Both the position numbers and the translations under genes were made by a program. This document shows, piece by piece, positions 7,441 to 15,975 of a stretch of 64,000 nucleotides of DNA (position 1 is the first letter of the stretch; every line of letters begins with the position of its first letter). The stretch spans positions 1-64,000 of the forward strand of contig CAZWUJ010000005.1 in assembly GCA_964636705.1 (NCBI GenBank), read 5' to 3'. Under the pieces are notes generated by a model, which worked only from the letters and a program-made list of their open reading frames with translations, made no database searches and had not been told where the DNA came from. Source of the stretch: VXRJ01 sp964636705. GTDB lineage: Bacteria > Acidobacteriota > Vicinamibacteria > Vicinamibacterales > UBA8438.

Positions 7441-8471
7441 TTTGATCCCCCGTCCGTCCAGGCGCCCTGTTCGCGATAGTAGCGGATGGCGCCGTCATGG
7501 AACGGGATGGGGGAGCCGACGGTAGCGTTGTCGAGCGTGAGGACCGCCGCCATCGGATGAACCGCAGCCAGCTCGTCGTGATGGTCGAAAAGCACGCGCG
7601 TCAGGTCGTAGGCGAGCTGCTCGTCGATGTCGGAACGCACGACCAGCACGTTCGAGACCGCCACGACGGTCACGGTTTCCTCCATGCCGGGGTAGATGGA
7701 GGGCGGAATGGGGGAGTCGTGGTACACGAGCGATCCGTACGCCGCCTGAAGCGTTTCCAGCGTCTCGCCGTTCGGCACCACCTTGATGGTCCGTCCCGGC
7801 GTCGATGCGAGGTCGAGAATGGCGCCGGTCGGCAAACCTCCACTGAAGAAGAACGCGTCGATCTTGTCGTCCTTGATCGCATCGACCGATGCCACGGCGC
7901 TCAGGCTCTGCCTCGTGATGTCGACATCGGGGTCCACGCCGGAGGCTTCGAGAATCCGGAACGCGCTGATCTCGGTGCCGCTTCCGGGCGCGCCGGTCGA
8001 CACGATGCGTCCCTTGAGGTCGGCGACCGTCTCGATGCCGGTGCTCGTCACCGAAATGAGGTGGTTGTAGTTGTCGTAGAGCACCGCGAGCGCGCGCATC
8101 GGGACGGCGCCGAAGTCGGCGAACGCGCCGCGCTGGTTCGCCGCGTCGTCGAGCGAGTCGGCCAGCGCGAACGCGATGTCGGCCGACCGGTTCCCGATGA
8201 ACTTCAGGTTGTCGACCGTACCCGCGGTCACCTCCGCGGTCGCTTCGACGCCGTCGATGTTGTCGCTGATGACCTTCGCGATCCCGCCGCCGTAGGGGTA
8301 GTAGACCCCGCCGGTTCCGCCGGTGGCGATCGACAGCCGCACCGTAAGTCCCGAGGAACCCCCACTGCCCGGCCCACCGCAGGCCGCCGCTCCTAGCGCA
8401 ATCGCCACCGCCGCCGCCAGCGCCGCGCGCCGCCACACGCCGCAGGGCCGCCTCGAGGGTTCTGCCGTCAT
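7437..8471 (-). CDS. TAXI-family TRAP solute-binding lipoprotein
   Basis: 344 aa. The N-terminal signal ends at a lipobox (GAAAC, Cys31), so the protein is probably anchored in the periplasm rather than free. The TAXI family signature is clear (LSIATGGTGGVYYPYGGGIA, about residues 46-65), followed by the typical two-lobed fold. It captures the solute for the fused permease encoded next, with which it shares a 4-nt overlap. TAXI systems have been linked to glutamate or other dicarboxylates, but nothing here fixes the ligand. It is divergent from gamma-glutamyltransferase across about 100 nt, so a glutamate or glutathione link is possible but unproven. Confidence 0.87.
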   Translation of the reverse strand: MTAEPSRRPCGVWRRAALAAAVAIALGAAACGGPGSGGSSGLTVRLSIATGGTGGVYYPYGGGIAKVISDNIDGVEATAEVTAGTVDNLKFIGNRSADIAFALADSLDDAANQRGAFADFGAVPMRALAVLYDNYNHLISVTSTGIETVADLKGRIVSTGAPGSGTEISAFRILEASGVDPDVDITRQSLSAVASVDAIKDDKIDAFFFSGGLPTGAILDLASTPGRTIKVVPNGETLETLQAAYGSLVYHDSPIPPSIYPGMEETVTVVAVSNVLVVRSDIDEQLAYDLTRVLFDHHDELAAVHPMAAVLTLDNATVGSPIPFHDGAIRYYREQGAWTDGGSN

Positions 8472-8562
8472 TCCGTCACTCCCGTCGGATGCTTTCCGCC
8501 GCGCCGTGCATTATGCCCCATCGCGTGGCCCGTCGCGCCAACGCGCCATGGCTTCGCTCCGG

Positions 8563-8568
8563 TATTCT
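8563..8568 (+). promoter_or_regulatory. -10 box (TATTCT) for gamma-glutamyltransferase
   Basis: TATTCT ends 6 nt before ATG 8575, with no Shine-Dalgarno sequence between them. Confidence 0.4.
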
Positions 8569-8574
8569 GAGGGC

Positions 8575-10317
8575 ATGCGTTTCTGTGGGGAGCCGAATTG
8601 GGAAGGAGTCACGTCTGGCCGGATCCGCGGGCTGGCGCGCCGGGCTGCGGCGGCGGCCGTGGCGGCGGCGCTGGCCGTGGCCGGGGTCGCGGGACAGTCG
8701 GCGCCGGCGCGGAGCCGGACCGGGATGGTGGTCGCGTCGGATCGGATCGCGGCGGAGGTGGGGCGGGACGTCCTGCGCGACGGCGGATCCGCGGTGGACG
8801 CGGCGGTCGCGACCGCCTTCGCGCTGGCCGTTACCTATCCCATTGCGGGCAACATCGGCGGCGGCGGATTCCTCATCCACCGGGCGGCTGACGGCGAAGC
8901 CCTGGCCTACGACTTCCGGGAAACCGCGCCGGCGGCGGCCTCGCCGGAGATGTTCCTCACCGGCGGCGACTACGACTCGGAACGCCACCACGACAGCCAC
9001 GTGGCGGTCGGCGTGCCCGGATCGGTGGCGGGCCTGCACCGCGTCTGGACGGATCACGGACGCTTGCCGTGGCATCGTCTGGTGGAGCCGGCAGTCGTGC
9101 TGGCGCGCGACGGGTTCGAGTTGACGGTGGACCGAGCGGCGTCGTTCGCGGGCGTGCTGCCGCGGATGGCGCGCTACCCGGCGTCGGTCGCCGTCTTCTC
9201 GAACAACGGGACGCCGTACGTGGCGGGGGAGCGCTTCCGCCAGCCCGAGCTCGCGGCGACCCTGGCTCGGATTGCCGAGAACGGGCCGGACGGCTTCTAT
9301 CGGGGACGGACGGCCGAGTTGATTGCGCAGGAGATGGCCGCGAACGGCGGCTTGATCACCGAGGCGGACCTTGCCGCGTACGAGGCGAAGGTGCGGCCGC
9401 CGATCCGGGGCACGTACCGCGGCTACGAGGTGCTCTCCATGCCGCCGCCCAGCTCGGGTGGCGTGACGCTCGTGCAGATGCTGAACGTCCTGGAGGGATA
9501 CGACCTCGCCGCGGCCGGGCATGGCTCCGCCCTGAACGCGCACCGGATGATCGAGGCGATGCGGCGCGGCTTCGCGGACCGCGCGCGCCACCTGGGCGAT
9601 CCCGACTTCAACCCGGTGATGCCGGTGAACGAGCTGATCTCGAAGCCGTACGCGAGCCGGCTGCGAGCGACGATCGATCCCGCGCGGGCGTCGGCGTCCG
9701 GGCCGGAACGTTTCGAGTGGCCCCCGGCCGGCAACGAAACGACGCACCTGTCGGTCGTCGACGCCGAACGGAACGCGGTATCGCTCACCACGACCATCGA
9801 GCAGAGCTACGGTTCGAAGATCGTCGTGCCGGGCGCGGGATTCCTCCTGAACAACGAGATGGGCGACTTCAACGCGGCGCCGGGATTGACGACGGCGGAG
9901 GGATTGATCGGCACGGAGCCGAATCTCGCGGCGCCGGGCAAGCGGATGCTGTCGAGCATGACACCGACGATCGTCGCTCGCGACGGCCGGGTCGCGCTGG
10001 TGACTGGCAGCCCGGGGGGGCGGACGATCATCAACACGGTGCTGCACACCATCGTGAACGTGATCGATTTCGGCATGAACGTTCAGGAGGCAATCGACGC
10101 GCCGCGATTCCATCACCAATGGCTGCCCGACGTCGTGCGCTACGAGCGGCGCGGGTTGTCGCCGGATACGGTGGCGTTGCTGGAGTCCCGCGGCCACCGG
10201 ATGCAGGCGATTCGCGCACAGGGCGCGGCGCATGCCATAGCCTTCGATGCGGAAGAGGACCTGCTGGAGGGGGCGGCGGACCGGCGTCGGGCGGATGCCG
10301 CCGCAGCGGGCTACTGA
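8575..10317 (+). CDS. ggt: gamma-glutamyltransferase
   Basis: 580 aa from ATG 8575 with a signal region (AAAAAVAAALAVAGVAGQ). It is an Ntn-hydrolase proenzyme that transfers or hydrolyses gamma-glutamyl groups, for example of glutathione, in the periplasm. The large-subunit start (TGMVVASDRIAAEVGRDVL) and GGNIGGGGF-type glycine loop (NIGGGGFLIH) are present. The autocleavage site is ETTHLSVVD: the second Thr becomes the catalytic N-terminus of the small subunit. The small subunit keeps LLNNEMGDF and TGSPGGRTI, the oxyanion and substrate loops. Length fits the family. Translation further upstream in this frame is possible to 8323 but would run antisense over the TRAP binding-protein gene. Confidence 0.9.
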   Translation: MRFCGEPNWEGVTSGRIRGLARRAAAAAVAAALAVAGVAGQSAPARSRTGMVVASDRIAAEVGRDVLRDGGSAVDAAVATAFALAVTYPIAGNIGGGGFLIHRAADGEALAYDFRETAPAAASPEMFLTGGDYDSERHHDSHVAVGVPGSVAGLHRVWTDHGRLPWHRLVEPAVVLARDGFELTVDRAASFAGVLPRMARYPASVAVFSNNGTPYVAGERFRQPELAATLARIAENGPDGFYRGRTAELIAQEMAANGGLITEADLAAYEAKVRPPIRGTYRGYEVLSMPPPSSGGVTLVQMLNVLEGYDLAAAGHGSALNAHRMIEAMRRGFADRARHLGDPDFNPVMPVNELISKPYASRLRATIDPARASASGPERFEWPPAGNETTHLSVVDAERNAVSLTTTIEQSYGSKIVVPGAGFLLNNEMGDFNAAPGLTTAEGLIGTEPNLAAPGKRMLSSMTPTIVARDGRVALVTGSPGGRTIINTVLHTIVNVIDFGMNVQEAIDAPRFHHQWLPDVVRYERRGLSPDTVALLESRGHRMQAIRAQGAAHAIAFDAEEDLLEGAADRRRADAAAAGY

Positions 10318-10335
10318 CCGCCGCGCCGGCCCGCT

Positions 10336-10357
10336 GTGCGCCGGCCTCCAGGCCGGC
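10336..10357. terminator. GCCGGC hairpin repeat, copy 2; between convergent genes
   Basis: A 7-bp stem (10340-10346 with 10351-10357) closes a TCCA loop; it matches the repeat at 639-663. It lies between the convergent stops of ggt and the transglycosylase gene, so it may serve as a two-way terminator. Confidence 0.45.
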
Positions 10358-10368
10358 TGATCTAACCG

Positions 10369-12615
10369 CTAACGACCGCCGCCGTAAATCCGCTGGTAGT
10401 TCGCGTAGTTGGCGACCACTTCCTTCACGAAGTTGCGCGTCTCCGTGTAGGGGATGCCATCGATGAAGAAATCGCGGCGCATTCCGCGCGCGGCACTCCA
10501 CCAGTCGCCGGCGTGATCCCCGCCCGCGTTGTAGGAAACCATCACCGGCAGGTGTTCGCCGCCGAAGAGCGCCAGCAGGTCGGCGTTCAGACGGGCCGCG
10601 ATCGCGATGTTGACGCGAGGATCGGCGAGCAGCGCCTCGTCCACGCCCGACGGAGACACGACCTCGCCGACACCCGCCCGTTCGGCGAGCGCTTCCGCGG
10701 TGCGCGGCATCACCTGCATCAGACCGACCGCGCCGACCGCCGAACGCGCCTCCGGATCGAAGCGCGACTCGCGCCGCATCAGTGAAACCAGGAGCACCGG
10801 ATCGGCGCCGTGCGCCTCCGCCGCATCGACGACGGTCGGCCAGAAGGGCCGCGGGTAGGCGATCGTCCAGAAGTCGTCCGGCAGCCCGGTCGCCGCCTGC
10901 TGGAAGAACGCGCCGAACGAAGCGAACAGGACGCGGGCAGCGCTCGCATGGTCGCCGGCCGCGGACGAGGCGCGCGCGGCGAGGAGCGCAAGGCCCCGGT
11001 CGCCGCGCTGGCGGTCCCGCAACCGGCGCAGGTGCCACGCTGCGTCGCCGATGAGGCCGGCTCGCGCCAGCGTCATCGCGGCGCGGTACTCCGCGCGGGT
11101 CTGGGCACCGCCGCTGACTGAGAGGCGGGGAAAGGCGATCCGTTCCAACCGCGGGGTCGCGTCCCCGCCCCCGCCGGCATCGAGTTCGGCGAGGCGGTCT
11201 CGCGCCGCCATGCCGTAGTAGTGGTAGGGATACCGGTTCGCCAAGGGCCGAAAACGGCCCGCGGCGGCGGCGGCATCCCCGTCTTGTTCGTGCGCCACGC
11301 CCAGCCAGTACTGCGCCGCCAGGGCAAGGTCACCGCCCGGGCCGCGATCGATCAGCGCGTGCAGGTTCGTGAAGGCGCGTTCGTAGTCGCCGATACGGAC
11401 CGCCGCAACGGCGGCGCGCCAGAGCATCGCCCGCGCGTCGTCAGGCGTCGGCGCCACCTGGAAGAGGCCCGGGTAGAGATCCAGTCCGCCCGGCGCGTCA
11501 CCCCGCGCGACGAGCACCGCAGCCAGCAGGGTTGCGGCGTCCCGGCGTTGGTCCTCGTCCGACCCCGGGACGCGGCCCTCCCAAAGCGCGAGGCCGAGAC
11601 GGCGAGCGCGATCGAGATCCCGCATCCGAATCGCGAGGCGGAAATCGATCAGACGGATCGCAGGCGTGCGCGCGCTGGAGGGAAAGCGTTCGTAGAACGC
11701 GGCACAGGCCTCGACCGCCACCTGATTGTCGCGCTGGGCGTACAGCGTCGCGATCCGTTCGGACGCGACGCGTTCCTGGGTCGGCTCCGCGGGGTACGCC
11801 GCGGCCCAGGTGTCGAGCGCGGCGAGGGCCGGCGGGAAGCGCGAGGCGTTCCGGAGGCGCTGAACGATCAGCGCGTACTCGCTCTCGGCGAACGGCCGCA
11901 GCGTCTCGCCGCGAACCCGGGCCAGCCGGACCGACTCGCGCGCCGCCGTCTCGTACGCGTCGGCGGTGCGGAAGCGCAGTTGCGTCAGGCGCAGCGTTTC
12001 GAGCGCCGCCCCAAGGTCACCTTCGGCTTCCTGCGCGGCGGCGAGCCCGAGACGCGCCGTATCGGCCTCCGCGCTCCGGCCGGCGCCCGCCAGCACCCGG
12101 CGGTAGAGCGCTGCCGCTCGGCCCGGCGCGTTGGCGTCGAGATGCGCGGCCGCGACCTGCAACACGAGGTCGCGGTGGCGCACGGCGTCGGTGTTGACCA
12201 GCTCATTGAGGTACGGTGTCGCCTCGTCCGGCGCTCCGCGCCGGGTGAGACTCGTGACGATGGCGCGCCTTGCGAAAGTCCGCAGGTACACGGCCCGGTC
12301 GATCACGGAACGCCACGACGCCTCCGCCTCGGTGTGACGGCCCGCCTGCCCCTGGAGCGTCGCGCGCAGGACGATCGCTTCCAGGGGGGCTTCCTCGCCG
12401 TCGAGCGTTCGGTTGAGAGCCGCAAGCGCGTCGTCGGGGTTCCCGGAGCGCATCGCGGCGACCGCGGCCGGCCAGTCCGGAGCCGGCAACTGAAGCGCGG
12501 CATTCGGGTCGGGTTGCTGCCCGAACAGGGACGATCGCTCGCCGCCGGCGGCGAGAAGCAATAGCGCGGCGACGAGGACGGGCGCGGCGGGTGAACGGAA
12601 CAGGTGCGCAACCAT
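10369..12615 (-). CDS. slt: lytic transglycosylase, Slt70-like
   Basis: 748 aa from ATG 12615 (GGAG 8 nt upstream). A signal peptide is followed by a long alpha-helical superhelix of TPR-like repeats (about residues 40-560). The C-terminal SLT domain has the catalytic Glu in RRESRF, then GAVGLMQVMPRTA and the YNAGG motif; all are diagnostic. It cleaves peptidoglycan between MurNAc and GlcNAc to give 1,6-anhydro ends, in the periplasm. It is longer than E. coli Slt70 (about 620 aa mature) owing to extra N-terminal repeats. It is convergent with ggt and divergent from the small gene at 12779. Confidence 0.87.
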   Translation of the reverse strand: MVAHLFRSPAAPVLVAALLLLAAGGERSSLFGQQPDPNAALQLPAPDWPAAVAAMRSGNPDDALAALNRTLDGEEAPLEAIVLRATLQGQAGRHTEAEASWRSVIDRAVYLRTFARRAIVTSLTRRGAPDEATPYLNELVNTDAVRHRDLVLQVAAAHLDANAPGRAAALYRRVLAGAGRSAEADTARLGLAAAQEAEGDLGAALETLRLTQLRFRTADAYETAARESVRLARVRGETLRPFAESEYALIVQRLRNASRFPPALAALDTWAAAYPAEPTQERVASERIATLYAQRDNQVAVEACAAFYERFPSSARTPAIRLIDFRLAIRMRDLDRARRLGLALWEGRVPGSDEDQRRDAATLLAAVLVARGDAPGGLDLYPGLFQVAPTPDDARAMLWRAAVAAVRIGDYERAFTNLHALIDRGPGGDLALAAQYWLGVAHEQDGDAAAAAGRFRPLANRYPYHYYGMAARDRLAELDAGGGGDATPRLERIAFPRLSVSGGAQTRAEYRAAMTLARAGLIGDAAWHLRRLRDRQRGDRGLALLAARASSAAGDHASAARVLFASFGAFFQQAATGLPDDFWTIAYPRPFWPTVVDAAEAHGADPVLLVSLMRRESRFDPEARSAVGAVGLMQVMPRTAEALAERAGVGEVVSPSGVDEALLADPRVNIAIAARLNADLLALFGGEHLPVMVSYNAGGDHAGDWWSAARGMRRDFFIDGIPYTETRNFVKEVVANYANYQRIYGGGR

Positions 12616-12688
12616 CGTCCGGCTCCGGTGAGCGTACACGATTGAAGTGCGGGGAACGGGTGTGTCCGGACGGTCGGGCCGGCAGTCT

Positions 12689-12766
12689 GCGCCGTGGAAC
12701 GGTGCAGGCTGCTGGATTGGCCTGGTTGGGCGGCCATCGGAGCCGCAGGCGACGATGGTCGGGCTA
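12689..12766 (+). repeat. 78-bp dispersed repeat, copy 1
   Basis: Matches the reverse strand of 50442-50519 with about 7 differences in 78 positions. Its last bases form part of the -10 box of the small gene at 12779. It has no coding content of its own. Confidence 0.7.
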
Positions 12767-12770
12767 GAAT
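12765..12770 (+). promoter_or_regulatory. -10 box (TAGAAT) for the 87-aa gene
   Basis: TAGAAT ends 8 nt before GTG 12779. Its first two bases are the end of the 78-bp repeat. Confidence 0.4.
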
Positions 12771-12778
12771 GCGAAGCG

Positions 12779-13042
12779 GTGGCGTACCAGTACCGTCCAT
12801 TGGTGATGGAGAAGCTCGCGGCGCACGGAATCCGGCCGACCCCGGAGACTCGTCCCGCGCTGGTGCACGAGTTCGTGAGCGATCTGTACCGCTACGAGCT
12901 GCGTCGTCTCCGCGGCCGCCAGGTGCGGGGCGAGATCCCGAAGGCGGAGTACGTCCACCACGTCATCGCGCTACGCAAGCAGTACCTGCTCGTATCCCTG
13001 CCGCTACAGCACTGGATAGCGGACGGAGCGGTTGGCGGCTGA
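12779..13042 (+). CDS. small conserved protein, function unknown
   Basis: 87 aa from GTG 12779 (an ATG at 12806 is an alternative start). It is soluble and rich in Arg, Tyr and Leu, with helices such as VHEFVSDLYRYELRRLR and VIALRKQYLLVSLPL. Short proteins of this kind (Y-x-Y/F-P-L...M/LEKLAAHG...DLYRYE) recur in Acidobacteriota, which is why I accept it as a gene, but I know of no function. It has no signal peptide and no metal motif. It is convergent with the next gene, with 14 nt between stops. Confidence 0.6.
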   Translation: MAYQYRPLVMEKLAAHGIRPTPETRPALVHEFVSDLYRYELRRLRGRQVRGEIPKAEYVHHVIALRKQYLLVSLPLQHWIADGAVGG

Positions 13043-13056
13043 CCGGCCGGACGGCG

Positions 13057-13452
13057 CTACGGGCGGCGCCAGTTGCTCAGGAGGTTCGAGATGCCAATGG
13101 CGCGCGGGCGCCACTCCTTCGGCGTCATCACCTCGATCATCTCGTCGTGGCTCGGGCCGCCGTACGCGGCGGGCGCCGTGTCGAGGACGATGAAGTTCTG
13201 CAGGAATTCGATCGTGGGCGCGCGACCGTAGACGTTGATGCGGTAGCTGAGCCGGAGCGACGTGTGGTTCTCGTCCACCTCCGGCAGCGAGGCCATCCGG
13301 TTCTTGATCCGGTCGACCGAAACGGGGAGTTCGAGGACCTCGACCGCCGTCGGCTCGGTGGCGGCATCCGAATCCTGCCCCCAAGCCGTGACCGGCGCGG
13401 CCATCCCGGCGATCAGCACAACGAGCGGAACGATCAACCGGCGCATCTGCAT
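13057..13452 (-). CDS. small exported protein, function unknown
   Basis: 131 aa. A signal peptide covers about residues 1-25 (LIVPLVVLIAGMAAPVTAWGQ), then a short charged segment and a compact domain with strands such as SLRLSYRINVYGR and IEFLQNFIVLD. Not recognised. Its residues contain no Cys, and no catalytic motif is evident. It probably acts in the periplasm. It is divergent from the PAS-GAF gene across 70 nt. Confidence 0.6.
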   Translation of the reverse strand: MQMRRLIVPLVVLIAGMAAPVTAWGQDSDAATEPTAVEVLELPVSVDRIKNRMASLPEVDENHTSLRLSYRINVYGRAPTIEFLQNFIVLDTAPAAYGGPSHDEMIEVMTPKEWRPRAIGISNLLSNWRRP

Positions 13453-13510
13453 TCGATTTGCCCGCGTTCGTACACGCTACGCGGGCGGCGGGGTTCTGTC
13501 AAGCTGCCGG

Positions 13511-13516
13511 TAAGAT
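13511..13516 (+). promoter_or_regulatory. -10-like box (TAAGAT) for the PAS-GAF gene
   Basis: TAAGAT ends 6 nt before ATG 13523, with no Shine-Dalgarno sequence between them. Confidence 0.35.
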
Positions 13517-13522
13517 GACGGC

Positions 13523-14581
13523 ATGGTCCTCGCGGGCTTCCTGGGTGTTCTGGTTGCCTTGCTCGTGGCTCTGTTGGGCGTCTTCGCCTGGCGGCTGCAC
13601 GGCGCGCGGGCGGCCGAGGTGACGGCGCGGGGACGCATGGCGGCGCTCCTTGCCAACGACGCGTCGGGTCTTGCCGTCTGGGACGCTGGCGGACGCCTGA
13701 TTGCCTGCAACGAGCGGTTCCGCGAGTTCTACCCGTCGGTCACGCTGAAGCGGGGACTCGAGTACGAGGATCTGATCCGCTACACCGCGACGCGGGCCGT
13801 CCTGCTGGTTCCGGAGCCGGAGATGGACGCCTGGATCGAGGCACACCTCGGCCATCTGGGTGCGACGACGACGGAAACCCATCGCACGCCCGATGCGCGG
13901 CGGATCGAGGTCCGGACCCGCCCCACGGATCAGGGCGAGACGATCCTCATCTTCACGGACGTGACGGTGGCGCATGCCGCGATGGAAGCAGGGAAGAACG
14001 CCGGGGAGACGGCGACTCCGGCGACCGCGTCCCGCGCGGCGGACCTGAAGATGCTGCGGCAGTCCCTCGCGATCGGCCGCGACGCGGTGTCGTTCCATAC
14101 CGCGTTGCGCGACCTGCTGGGGGTCGTCGCCGAGTGGGGCGGCTGGGACGCCGGCACGGCTTATCTGGCCGCCGCCGAAGGGGACGAGCCGCTCATTTCG
14201 ACCGGTGTCTGGCATGTCGGCAACGAAACGGCGCTCTCCGCCACCGCGCGCGGCGCGATCGACGCCTGCTGCGGCGATATCGAAGATCACGTCCTCCATC
14301 GCGCCACCGCCTCTGCGGAGGCGACGTGGGTCGCGGCCATCTCCGTCGATCCCCGCTTCTCCGACGCGCGGCGGGTTGCGCTGCGCGATCTCCGTTCGAT
14401 GTGCGCGGTACCGGTGCGGGTGGAGCGACAGGTCGTTGCGGTGGTGGAAGTGTTCGCGCGCGATGCCGTCCCGCCCGACTCGGAACGGCAGCGCCTGCTC
14501 GCCGACGCGGTCGATCAGTTGGGACGCGTCTTCGAACGGGAACGCGCCGCGCTCGCGGCCAGCGCCGCGGCTGGCAACTGA
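13523..14581 (+). CDS. membrane-anchored PAS-GAF sensor protein without output domain
   Basis: 352 aa. One N-terminal membrane helix (LAGFLGVLVALLVALLGVFA) is followed by a PAS domain of the PAS-7 type (about 40-150; GLAVWDAGGRLIACNERF is the signature) and a GAF domain (about 185-340; ends AVPVRVERQVVAVVEVFA). No histidine kinase, GGDEF, EAL or phosphatase domain follows. It may act by protein contact, or it may be the sensor part of a split signalling system. Its last 67 nt overlap the 3' end of the convergent uridine kinase gene. Confidence 0.75.
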   Translation: MVLAGFLGVLVALLVALLGVFAWRLHGARAAEVTARGRMAALLANDASGLAVWDAGGRLIACNERFREFYPSVTLKRGLEYEDLIRYTATRAVLLVPEPEMDAWIEAHLGHLGATTTETHRTPDARRIEVRTRPTDQGETILIFTDVTVAHAAMEAGKNAGETATPATASRAADLKMLRQSLAIGRDAVSFHTALRDLLGVVAEWGGWDAGTAYLAAAEGDEPLISTGVWHVGNETALSATARGAIDACCGDIEDHVLHRATASAEATWVAAISVDPRFSDARRVALRDLRSMCAVPVRVERQVVAVVEVFARDAVPPDSERQRLLADAVDQLGRVFERERAALAASAAAGN

Positions 14582-15174
14582 TTGATCACGGCGGCGGCGC
14601 CGACGGCGATCGGCGCCGCGCCATTCACCCTCACGTCGGCGAAACGCGCGCTCGGCGCGATCCACCGCCGGTAGCCGGGCCAGACCGTGGCGCGCCATTG
14701 ACGCCGGACGGATGCCTCGTCGCGGCCGCGCTCGCCCGTGTCCCGCGCGATGCGGCGGGCCAGCGCCGTCGCTTCGTCTATGTCGATGAAGACGCGCGTG
14801 CCCACCATCGCCCGGATGGCCGGCCAGTGGAGGGCGAGGAGGCCCTCGAGGAAGATCACCGGCGCCGGCGGAACGGCGACGGTTCTCCCCGTGCGGCGGT
14901 GGGTCGTGAAGTCGTAGATGGGGCGTTCGACCGGACGGCCGTCACGCAACAGGCCGAGATGCCGGCCAAGCAGTTCGACGTCGATCGCTTCCGGCGCGTC
15001 GTAGTCGGCGGCGGCGCGCCGCGCCGGATCACGCTCGGGATGATCGCGGTAGTAGGCGTCGATCGGGATGATGCCGGCGGGTGTGGATCCCAGCGCGCCA
15101 GCCAGATGGTGCGCCAGGGTCGTCTTGCCGGCGCCGGACGCGCCCGCGATCGCGACGAGGTGCGGCCGTCTCAT
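14515..15174 (-). CDS. uridine kinase-family nucleoside/phosphotransferase
   Basis: 219 aa from ATG 15174. P-loop GASGAGKT at residues 11-18, then the family's substrate loop (IPIDAYYRDH) and the conserved acidic turn YDFTTHRR. This is the fold of uridine kinase and phosphoribulokinase: ATP-dependent phosphorylation of a nucleoside or small sugar, with uridine to UMP most likely. It is cytoplasmic. The C-terminal ~22 codons run antisense to the end of the PAS-GAF gene, an unusual 67-nt tail-to-tail overlap. The start lies 27 nt from the divergent heme-protein start, and the two promoters share bases at 15185-15194. Confidence 0.78.
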   Translation of the reverse strand: MRRPHLVAIAGASGAGKTTLAHHLAGALGSTPAGIIPIDAYYRDHPERDPARRAAADYDAPEAIDVELLGRHLGLLRDGRPVERPIYDFTTHRRTGRTVAVPPAPVIFLEGLLALHWPAIRAMVGTRVFIDIDEATALARRIARDTGERGRDEASVRRQWRATVWPGYRRWIAPSARFADVRVNGAAPIAVGAAAVINQLPAAALAASAARSRSKTRPN

Positions 15175-15184
15175 CCGGGGCGTC

Positions 15185-15190
15185 AGTATA
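15185..15190 (-). promoter_or_regulatory. -10 box (TATACT) for the uridine kinase-family gene
   Basis: TATACT reads toward ATG 15174 with a 10-nt gap. It overlaps by 2 bp the -10 box of the divergent gene. Confidence 0.4.
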
Positions 15191-15194
15191 GGAT
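15189..15194 (+). promoter_or_regulatory. -10 box (TAGGAT) for the chlorite-dismutase-family gene
   Basis: TAGGAT ends 7 nt before GTG 15202, giving a likely leaderless start. Confidence 0.4.
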
Positions 15195-15201
15195 CGTCGC
15201 C

Positions 15202-15975
15202 GTGACCGGACCCATGCAGGACGCCGCCACGACCAGTCATAGGCACGCACCGTCCACCGCCGAGGGCCCGCCCGATCTGCGCGAACACGGCGCGCCGGTC
15301 CGGGGCGAGCCGCAGACATCGAAGCGACGCCTGTTCGTGCAGTTGCACGTGCTGACCGGCTGCCTCGACTCCGCACCGGTCGTCGGCGCGGTGCGCCGGA
15401 GCGGCCTCGATGCCGTGGTCTACGCCGACGTGAACGATCCTCGCGGCGTCGGCGTGCTGCTCATGAGCGAGGATCCCGCCTGCTTCGCCGAGGCGGGGCG
15501 CGCCCTACTGATCAGCGAGCCGTTCCGCGACCTCGCTCCGCGCCCCGGCCTGACGATGATCGGCCGTACCTATTCGTCCGGCCGAGAGGCGGATCTCGAG
15601 GATTTTCTGCTGCGCAAGGTGCCTCGCAACGTGCTGGATCCGGCGCATCCGTGGGCGGTGTGGTACCCGCTCCGGCGGATCGGCGCGTTCAACCAGCTCC
15701 CGCGCGCCGAGCAGGGAAGGATCCTGATGGAGCACGGGATGCTCGGCCGCCGGTACGGCGAGGCGGGTTACGCGGTGGATGTCCGGCTGGAGTGCCACGG
15801 ACTGGATCAGGACGACAACGAATTCGTCATCGGCCTCATCGGGCCGGAGCTCCATCCCCTCTCGCGCCTCGTCAAGGACATGCGATCCACCCGCCAGACC
15901 TCCGAGTTCATCCAGCAGATGGGCCCGTTCTTCGTCGGCCGGACGCTGTACCAGTCGCCCTTGCCGGCCTGCTAG
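15202..15975 (+). CDS. chlorite dismutase-family heme protein
   Basis: 257 aa from GTG 15202 (ATG 15214 also in frame). The fold is the dimeric ferredoxin-like Cld/HemQ family. Diagnostic parts are WYPLRRIGAFNQLP, the proximal heme-ligand His in LMEHGMLGRRY, the GLDQDDNEFV strand, LVKDMRSTRQTSEF and the terminal PFFVGRTL. Members are heme peroxidases, true chlorite dismutases or coproheme decarboxylases; the distal Arg of true Cld cannot be placed with confidence, so the activity is left open. It is directly followed (10 nt) by the Nramp-like transporter, which hints at a metal or heme context. Confidence 0.8.
   Translation: MTGPMQDAATTSHRHAPSTAEGPPDLREHGAPVRGEPQTSKRRLFVQLHVLTGCLDSAPVVGAVRRSGLDAVVYADVNDPRGVGVLLMSEDPACFAEAGRALLISEPFRDLAPRPGLTMIGRTYSSGREADLEDFLLRKVPRNVLDPAHPWAVWYPLRRIGAFNQLPRAEQGRILMEHGMLGRRYGEAGYAVDVRLECHGLDQDDNEFVIGLIGPELHPLSRLVKDMRSTRQTSEFIQQMGPFFVGRTLYQSPLPAC

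Noticed and set aside
5536..7479. 647-codon plus-strand open frame opposite the TRAP permease
   Set aside because: Antisense shadow: hydrophilic, Arg/Gln/Asp-rich, no family resemblance, while the minus frame has clear membrane helices and TAXI-TRAP motifs.
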